From assembly GCA_022769845.1 (NCBI GenBank), contig JALEIO010000003.1, positions 1-10,503 on the forward strand: DNA of 10,503 nt. The letters run 5' to 3'. A program made the position numbers and the translations under genes. Source of the DNA: Oscillospiraceae bacterium (GTDB taxonomy: Bacteria > Bacillota > Clostridia > UMGS1810). The notes below the pieces were generated by a model. It searched no databases. It was not told the DNA's origin and was given only the letters and a program-made list of their open reading frames with translations. Of the stretch, positions 6,450 through 10,503 are shown in pieces; within the stretch, counting starts at the first letter, position 1; every line of letters starts with the position of its first letter.

Positions 6450-6468
6450 GCCGCTTGTATTTTGCGGC
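6450..6468 (+). other. Small hairpin between rpsP and khpA
   Basis: GCCGC (6450-6454) can pair with GCGGC (6464-6468) across a 9-base loop, with possible G-U extensions outside. No T-run follows, so it is not a terminator. A hairpin here could shield the 3' end of rpsP mRNA or tune khpA translation, but the stem is short and may be incidental. Confidence 0.3.
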
Positions 6469-6483
6469 GGAATGGAGATTGTT

Positions 6484-6714
6484 ATGGAAGAATTACTCAC
6501 ATTTCTTGCAAAATCTCTCGTTGATCATCCCGATGACGTTTCGGTTAAGCGGGTTGACGGCGAAAACACAGTCGTTTATGAGCTTAGGGTCAACGACGAC
6601 GATATGGGCAAGGTTATCGGCAAACAGGGCAGAATTGCAAAGTCGATAAGAACAATTATTAAAGCAGCCGCAAGCAAGGAAGAAAAGCGTGTGGTTGTGG
6701 ATATTCTGCAATAA
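6484..6714 (+). CDS. khpA: KH-domain RNA-binding protein KhpA
   Basis: This 76-aa protein is essentially a single KH domain with the GxxG loop in KVIGKQGRIAKSIRTI (about residues 43-58). KhpA, formerly YlqC, pairs with KhpB (Jag/EloR) in Firmicutes to bind RNA and affects cell elongation and division. I chose the ATG at 6484: MEELLTFLAKSLVDHP matches the usual family N-terminus and GGAGA is 5 bases upstream. An in-frame ATG at 6472 and a TTG at 6448 would add 4 or 12 unusual residues. rimM follows 17 bases after the stop. Confidence 0.93.
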   Translation: MEELLTFLAKSLVDHPDDVSVKRVDGENTVVYELRVNDDDMGKVIGKQGRIAKSIRTIIKAAASKEEKRVVVDILQ

Positions 6715-6731
6715 AAAGGAGAAAATGCGCC

Positions 6732-7232
6732 GTGGAACAGCTTTATCTTGAAATAGGAAAAATTGTGAATACAAGAGGTCTTAAGGGCGAGGTTAAGGTT
6801 GTTCCGTGGGCGGATTATCCCGAAATTTTTGAAGAAATAAACTTCGTTTATGACAAGTCGGAAAACAGATACCTTATTGAAAATGTAAAATATCAAAAGG
6901 AAAATGTTATCTTAAAGCTTGAGGGAATAGACAGCGTTGAGTGTGCTCAAAAGCTCAAAAACAGCATTTTGTACGTCAGAAAAGACACCCTTCCCGACCT
7001 TGACAGCGATACTTTTTTTGTCGCCGACCTTATCGGGCTTGATGTTTTTGACGAAAACGATGCGTTTTTGGGCAAGATTTCCGATGTAATTACGGCAGGC
7101 GGCGCAGACGTTTATATTATAAAAAACGAAGGGGCAAAGGACCTTCTTTTGCCTGCGCTTAAAGAGGTTGTAAACGAAATAAATCTTGACGAAGGTTTTG
7201 TAAAAGTGACCGTTCCGGACGGTCTTTTGTAA
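6732..7232 (+). CDS. rimM: Ribosome maturation factor RimM
   Basis: RimM assists maturation of the 30S subunit head and binds S19. The 166-aa product has the N-terminal RimM domain, with IGKIVNTRGLKGEVKVVPW (8-26), and a C-terminal PRC-barrel of about residues 93-166, with FFVADLIGLDV, LGKISDVITAGGADVYII and LLPALKEVV, ending VTVPDGLL. The start is GTG at 6732, preceded by AAAAGGAG with a 10-base spacing, slightly long. An ATG at 6725 is out of frame and would yield a different peptide. It is the last gene of the operon; a strong terminator follows at once. In most bacteria trmD and rplS would come next; neither does here. Confidence 0.96.
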   Translation: MEQLYLEIGKIVNTRGLKGEVKVVPWADYPEIFEEINFVYDKSENRYLIENVKYQKENVILKLEGIDSVECAQKLKNSILYVRKDTLPDLDSDTFFVADLIGLDVFDENDAFLGKISDVITAGGADVYIIKNEGAKDLLLPALKEVVNEINLDEGFVKVTVPDGLL

Positions 7233-7248
7233 AATTTTTAAATTTTTT

Positions 7249-7270
7249 GTCTGCTTTTGCAGACTTTTTT
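7249..7270 (+). terminator. Intrinsic terminator of the translation/SRP operon
   Basis: GTCTGC, TTTT loop, GCAGAC (7249-7264), followed by six T (7265-7270). It begins 17 bases after the rimM stop and separates the housekeeping operon from the regulator/acyl-CoA synthetase unit. Confidence 0.92.
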
Positions 7271-7298
7271 GTTATCCGTTAAAAAAAGTGGGTATATA
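7269..7298 (+). promoter_or_regulatory. Weak candidate promoter of the XRE/cupin gene
   Basis: TTGTTA (7269-7274), 18 bases, TATATA (7293-7298); overlapping TATATT and TATTAT variants lie just downstream. It sits between the terminator and the gene, where a promoter is required unless the terminator leaks. The match is modest. Confidence 0.35.
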
Positions 7299-7344
7299 TT
7301 ATTTTAAACGCAAAAATTTTATGAAGGAAAGGAGTTTTAACGGT

Positions 7345-7905
7345 ATGTCAGAACAAATTAAGCTTATTGCGCAAAGAATTAAAGAATTGAGGGAAATTTC
7401 GGACATTTCCATTACAGAAATGGCAGAAAATCTTAAGCTTTCGGGCAAAGAATATGCAAAATATGAAGAAGGTGCCATAGATATTCCCGTAAGTATGCTT
7501 TACGAGATTGCATCGTTTTTTAAGGTTGATTTAACAGAGATATTATCGGGTGAGGCTCCCAAGCTTCATATTTTTCAGGTTGTAAGAAAGGGCAAAGGCC
7601 TTGAGGTCTTTCGCCGTGAGCAGTATAAATATCACAATCTTGCTTACAATTTTTCAAAAAAGCAAATTGAGCCGTTCACAGTTGAAGTTCCGGTAACACC
7701 CGACGATGAACTGCTTCACGAAAATTCACATCCGGGTCAGGAGTTTAACTATGTGCTTGAAGGAAAGCTTCTTATTCGCGTTAACGGAAAGGATAATATT
7801 TTAGAGGAAGGCGACTCTATTTATTTCAATTCCGTTTATATGCACGGTATGAAAGCACTTGACGGCAAAAAAGCCAAATTTTTGGCTATTATCTTAAACG
7901 ATTAA
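7345..7905 (+). CDS. XRE-family regulator with C-terminal cupin domain
   Basis: This 186-aa one-component regulator has an XRE helix-turn-helix at residues about 7-67 (IAQRIKELREISDISITEMA onward, ending DLTEILSG) and a cupin_2 domain at about 112-185, with HPGQEFNYVLEGKL at 129-142 and GDSIYFNSVYMHG at 156-168. His129, Glu133 and His167 are possible metal or ligand contacts. Cupin domains in this architecture usually sense small molecules. I took the ATG at 7345: AAAGGAG lies 10 bases upstream (7328-7334) and the N-terminus then begins at the domain, as in relatives. Upstream in-frame starts at 7321 (ATG) and 7288 (GTG) are less likely. It shares a transcript with the acyl-CoA synthetase 28 bp downstream, so it probably regulates that gene in response to the acid or acyl-CoA; this is inferred from position. 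Confidence 0.9.
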   Translation: MSEQIKLIAQRIKELREISDISITEMAENLKLSGKEYAKYEEGAIDIPVSMLYEIASFFKVDLTEILSGEAPKLHIFQVVRKGKGLEVFRREQYKYHNLAYNFSKKQIEPFTVEVPVTPDDELLHENSHPGQEFNYVLEGKLLIRVNGKDNILEEGDSIYFNSVYMHGMKALDGKKAKFLAIILND

Positions 7906-7933
7906 ATTTCACTTTTTTGAGGAGTTGTTACAA

Positions 7934-9604
7934 ATGAATTTGTTAAATAGATTTTTGGAAAGAACAGAATTTGAAAGCTATGAAGATTTTTATAAAAATT
8001 ACAAATTAAAATATGACGAAGATTTTAATTTCGGTTTTGACGTGGTTGACGAATATGCGCGCATCTGTCCTACAAAAAAGGCGCTTGTATGGTGCGATGA
8101 TGAGGGCAGAGAAAAAATCATAAACTACGGCGAGCTGTCGAAATATACAAACAAAACCGCAAATTATTTCAAAAGCCTCGGCATCAAAAAAGGCGATATG
8201 GTTATGCTTATTTTAAAGAGGCATTATGAATTTTGGTATTCTATTATTGCACTGCATAAATTGGGCGCGGTTACAATTCCCGCAACGCATCTTTTAACCA
8301 AAAAAGACGTGGTTTACCGCTGCAACAGCGCAAAAATAAAGATGATTGTATGCGCTGATGACGATGTTGTAACAAAGCACATTGAGGACAGTTTGCCTGA
8401 AACACCAACAGTTAAAGCAATCGTTGTTGACCGTGGTGAAAAGGAAGGCTGGCACAGCTTTGAAAAGGGCGTTGAAGAAGCGTCTGATGTTTTTGAGCGT
8501 CCTGACGGCGACCAAAAAACCACAATTAATGATAATATGCTTTTGTATTTTACATCAGGCACAACGGGCAATCCTAAAATGGTATGCCACAATTTTGCTT
8601 ATCCTTTAGGACATATTCCTACCGCAGCATATTGGCACAACGTTAAGGACGACGGACTTCATCTTACCGTTGCCGACACCGGTTGGGGCAAAGCGGTTTG
8701 GGGCAAGCTTTACGGTCAGATGATTGCAGGTACAGGCATCTTTATTTACGATTACAGCAGTCGTTTTGAGCCGTCGGATTTACTTGAAATGGTTGAAAAA
8801 TACAAAATTACGACCTTCTGTGCTCCCCCGACAATTTATAGATTTTTTATAAAGGCGGACTTGACAAAATTCGATTTGTCATCACTTACTCACTGCACTA
8901 CCGCCGGCGAGGCGCTTAATCCTGAAGTTTATAATAAATTTTTGGAGGCTACGGGCTTAAAATTGTACGAAGGCTTCGGACAAACCGAGTCTTGCTTGTC
9001 TCTTGCAACGTATAAATGGGAAACTCCTCACACAGGTTCAATGGGAAAACCCTCGCCCTATTACAAAGCTGCTCTTTTAAATGAAGAAGGCGAGATTTGC
9101 GACCCCGGTCAGACGGGAGAAATTGTGTTTGATATGTCAAACGGCGCTCCGATAGGTGTTTTCACCGGTTATCTTTATGATGAAGAAAAAACAAAAGAGG
9201 TTCTTGACGGAAAGTATTATCACACAGGCGACCTTGCATGGTGTGATGAGGACGGTTTTTACTGGTATGTAGGCCGTGTTGATGACGTTATCAAAAGCTC
9301 GGGTTACCGCATAGGGCCATTTGAGGTTGAGTCGGCGCTTATGGAGCATCCCGCCGTATTTGAAACGGCAATCACCGCTGTTCCGGACGAAATCCGCGGT
9401 CAAGTGGTAAAAGCTACAATCGTTCTTGCAAAAGGATACACTCCGTCAGACGAGCTTATAAAAGAACTTCAAAATCACGTTAAAAGAACAACCGCGCCGT
9501 ATAAATATCCGAGAATTATCGAATTTGCGGACGAATTGCCTAAAACAATCAGCGGAAAAATTAGACGTGTTGAATTGAGGGAAAAGGATAATAAAAAGAA
9601 GTAA
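7934..9604 (+). CDS. AMP-forming acyl-CoA synthetase (medium-chain/acetyl-CoA synthetase-like)
   Basis: This 556-aa cytosolic enzyme should activate a carboxylic acid with ATP to an acyl-adenylate and then to its CoA thioester. Adenylate-forming motifs are complete: YFTSGTTGNPKM (205-216), TTAGEALNP (322-330), YEGFGQTE (345-352), YHTGDLAW (429-436), GRVDDVIKSSGYRIGPFEVE (447-466) and PKTISGKIRR (536-545) with the catalytic Lys542. ADTGWGKAVWGKLYG (247-261) resembles the medium-chain acyl-CoA synthetase branch (ACSM-like) more than classical acetyl-CoA synthetase. The chain acid is not predictable; aromatic, branched or medium-chain acids are all possible. The start is ATG at 7934, with GAGGAG 9 bases upstream; a TTG at 7925 would add three residues inside the ribosome binding region. 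It is cotranscribed with the XRE/cupin gene and followed by two hairpins. Confidence 0.92.
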   Translation: MNLLNRFLERTEFESYEDFYKNYKLKYDEDFNFGFDVVDEYARICPTKKALVWCDDEGREKIINYGELSKYTNKTANYFKSLGIKKGDMVMLILKRHYEFWYSIIALHKLGAVTIPATHLLTKKDVVYRCNSAKIKMIVCADDDVVTKHIEDSLPETPTVKAIVVDRGEKEGWHSFEKGVEEASDVFERPDGDQKTTINDNMLLYFTSGTTGNPKMVCHNFAYPLGHIPTAAYWHNVKDDGLHLTVADTGWGKAVWGKLYGQMIAGTGIFIYDYSSRFEPSDLLEMVEKYKITTFCAPPTIYRFFIKADLTKFDLSSLTHCTTAGEALNPEVYNKFLEATGLKLYEGFGQTESCLSLATYKWETPHTGSMGKPSPYYKAALLNEEGEICDPGQTGEIVFDMSNGAPIGVFTGYLYDEEKTKEVLDGKYYHTGDLAWCDEDGFYWYVGRVDDVIKSSGYRIGPFEVESALMEHPAVFETAITAVPDEIRGQVVKATIVLAKGYTPSDELIKELQNHVKRTTAPYKYPRIIEFADELPKTISGKIRRVELREKDNKKK

Positions 9605-9610
9605 AATTTT

Positions 9611-9633
9611 AGGGCGGTTTTTATAACCGCCCT
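9611..9633 (+). other. Stable hairpin after the acyl-CoA synthetase, without a T-run
   Basis: AGGGCGGTT (9611-9619) pairs perfectly with AACCGCCCT (9625-9633) across five bases, starting 6 bases after the stop codon. TCAAAT follows, so it is not a canonical terminator. It may stabilise the mRNA 3' end or assist the terminator 9 bases further on. Confidence 0.65.
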
Positions 9634-9642
9634 TCAAATATG

Positions 9643-9667
9643 AACGATTCAAACGAATCGTTTTTTT
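9643..9667 (+). terminator. Intrinsic terminator of the regulator/acyl-CoA synthetase unit
   Basis: AACGATTC, AAAC loop, GAATCGTT (9643-9662), with a T-run through 9667. On the minus strand, where the accessory genes end, the stem is followed by CATATTTG, so termination from that side would be weak. Confidence 0.88.
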
Positions 9668-9680
9668 ATACCAAAATCAT

Positions 9681-9921
9681 TTAAAAATAAATGTGCACAA
9701 TTTCCTCAAAAAGTTTTCTTGTTCTTGCCTTCATAAATTTTTCGTAGTTTTTTCCCGTTTCGTCATAAATTCTTTTAAGTCAGGAATTATTGTTTTTTCA
9801 AGCTGTTGTATTGTACTTTCACCCTGTATTCCCATTTTTCTCTTTTCAAGTTCACAAAGGCTCATTGCAAGCGCCTTTTCTACTTTTTCTTGAACAATCT
9901 TTCTTTTATTATTTGTTCCAT
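9681..9921 (-). pseudogene. Small gene of about 80 codons broken by two -1 frameshifts
   Basis: No single frame spans this stretch, but three minus-strand frames join into one sensible protein. Frame one begins ATG at 9921 (MEQIIK...) and stops at TAG 9882-9880. A -1 shift at the A-run 9907-9904 opens a frame reading KIVQEKVEKALAMSLCELEK and then GESTIQQLEKTIIPDLK, which itself stops at TGA 9733-9731. A second -1 shift at the A-run 9776-9773 leads to RIYDETGKNYEKFMKARTRK and LFEEIVHIYF, ending at TAA 9683-9681. The joined protein is about 80 aa, charged and helical, with no signal peptide, and I recognise no family. Both breaks sit in the same octamer, TAAAAGAA, and each would be mended by one extra A. 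The large neighbouring genes are intact, which argues for decay rather than poor sequence. It lies 24 bp downstream of the lipoprotein gene and may have been cotranscribed with it. Confidence 0.65.
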
Positions 9922-9945
9922 AAATTTTATCTCACTTTTTTAGCT

Positions 9946-10395
9946 TTATTTTTTAAGTCTATTGAAAATTTCCATATCCTCATTTGAAAATTCGTCAAGT
10001 GACTTGATAATCTCCATATGCCCGTCCGAAATCATTTCGTCAAGATGAGAAATCATCAAATCTTCTTCATTTTCCTCTGCAAAATACCATAAAATATTGT
10101 TCTCAACGTCAAGCTTGCAGTAAACATTTTTGCTGTAATATTTTCCTTTAAAATACACAAAATTTTTACTTTTTTCATATCCTTCAATTTCGGTTGCAAC
10201 GCACTCGCTGTATTTACAGTTTGTGAGAATTTTTTCATTTTTCCCGTTAAAATTTTGGTGCAAAAGCTGATATGTCCCATCTCCAAATGCCTCTATTGTA
10301 TCTTTCCATTGGTCGTATTTCAACCCGTTTCCGCACGCCCCGAAACGCGATAAAACAATTATCAAAATCACCGAAATAATTATAATTTTTTTCAT
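9946..10395 (-). CDS. Predicted lipoprotein or exported protein of unknown function
   Basis: The 149-aa product starts MKKIIIISVILIIVLSRFGAC. The N-terminus has two lysines, a strongly hydrophobic core (about 4-15) and a possible lipobox ending at Cys21 (FGAC). Phenylalanine at the -3 position is atypical for signal peptidase II, so a simple membrane anchor or secretion is also possible. The mature part (22-149) is polar and acidic, with a GDGTYQLLH patch (38-46), a middle rich in Tyr, Lys and Cys (Cys60, Cys65, Cys93), and an acidic helical C-terminal third. I recognise no family. The start is ATG at 10395 with only a weak ribosome binding site (AAAGATA), and no convincing promoter is visible, though TACAAT occurs at 10410-10405. 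Base composition is more AT-rich than in the housekeeping genes, which fits accessory DNA. The broken small gene follows 24 bp downstream. Confidence 0.75.
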   Translation of the reverse strand: MKKIIIISVILIIVLSRFGACGNGLKYDQWKDTIEAFGDGTYQLLHQNFNGKNEKILTNCKYSECVATEIEGYEKSKNFVYFKGKYYSKNVYCKLDVENNILWYFAEENEEDLMISHLDEMISDGHMEIIKSLDEFSNEDMEIFNRLKK

Positions 10396-10440
10396 TTTAT
10401 CTTTATTGTAATGATAAAAAAGTGGAAAATTCGGAAAGTT

Positions 10441-10484
10441 TTTAAAAAATCTCCGTCTGCAAAATTACATACAAACGGAGATTT
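10441..10484 (-). terminator. Minus-strand terminator of a gene beyond the right edge
   Basis: AAATCTCCGT (10447-10456) pairs perfectly with ACGGAGATTT (10475-10484) across an 18-base loop. Read on the minus strand, the stem ends in a run of six T. On the plus strand no T-run follows. This implies a minus-strand gene ending just right of the window and a separate transcription unit for the lipoprotein gene. Confidence 0.65.
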
Positions 10485-10503
10485 AAATTAATGATTTGAA
10501 AAA

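Noticed and set aside
9693..9893. Plus-strand open frames of 65-66 codons rich in Phe and Ser
   Set aside because: They arise as the complement of Lys/Glu-rich minus-strand coding sequence, and no ribosome binding site precedes them. The minus-strand reading gives a better protein despite its frameshifts.
9681..9921. Programmed ribosomal frameshifting in the small gene
   Set aside because: The A-AAA-G motif can slip, but no downstream stimulating structure is apparent and two separate -1 events would be needed in 80 codons; decay or sequence error is simpler.
1..10503. CRISPR arrays, tRNA or rRNA genes, insertion sequences, known riboswitches
   Set aside because: No repeated units with spacers, no tRNA-like cloverleaf, no transposase frames with terminal repeats and no recognisable riboswitch core were seen on either strand.

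Overview
The window looks like chromosome from a low-GC Firmicute, most likely an anaerobic member of the Clostridia. Three things point that way: the ylxM-ffh-rpsP-khpA-rimM translation/secretion operon in Firmicute order, AGGAG-type ribosome binding sites with frequent TTG and GTG starts, and AT-rich sigma-A-type promoters. No species can be named from sequence alone. There are no rRNA, tRNA, CRISPR or insertion-sequence signatures.

Left part (1-3436). The window opens with the last codons of a plus-strand FAD-linked oxidase of the glycolate/D-lactate dehydrogenase type, followed by two hairpin terminators. Converging on it are two minus-strand genes: a 636-aa glutamine-dependent NAD+ synthetase (nadE) and a 375-aa malate/L-lactate dehydrogenase-family NAD(P)-dependent oxidoreductase. 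The dehydrogenase promoter carries an 18-bp element close to the published binding motif of the NADH-sensing repressor Rex.

Middle (3437-7270). A 239-bp divergent intergenic region holds a near-consensus nadE promoter and one or two promoters for trmD. Then come trmD, ylxM, ffh, rpsP, khpA and rimM on the plus strand, closed by a strong intrinsic terminator. This is the usual translation/SRP cluster with one rearrangement: trmD, normally after rimM and before rplS, sits at the head, and rplS is absent. ylxM has its own very good promoter with a perfect 8-bp inverted repeat over the predicted transcription start.

Right-centre (7271-9667). This is a two-gene unit: an XRE/cupin regulator followed 28 bp later by a 556-aa medium-chain-type acyl-CoA synthetase with all adenylation motifs. 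It ends in two hairpins, the second a classic terminator. The regulator probably controls the synthetase in response to a small-molecule acid or its CoA ester, but this is inferred from the neighbourhood.

Right end (9668-10503). This minus-strand accessory segment holds a small predicted lipoprotein or exported protein and, 24 bp downstream, a gene of about 80 codons that is readable only by crossing two -1 frameshifts, both at the same octamer. It is best read as a decayed gene. A minus-strand terminator at the right edge implies another minus-strand gene beyond the window.

No wholly new system is evident. The best leads are the Rex-like operator pair linking redox and NAD genes, the inverted repeat at the ylxM start site, the displaced trmD, and the doubly frameshifted small gene.
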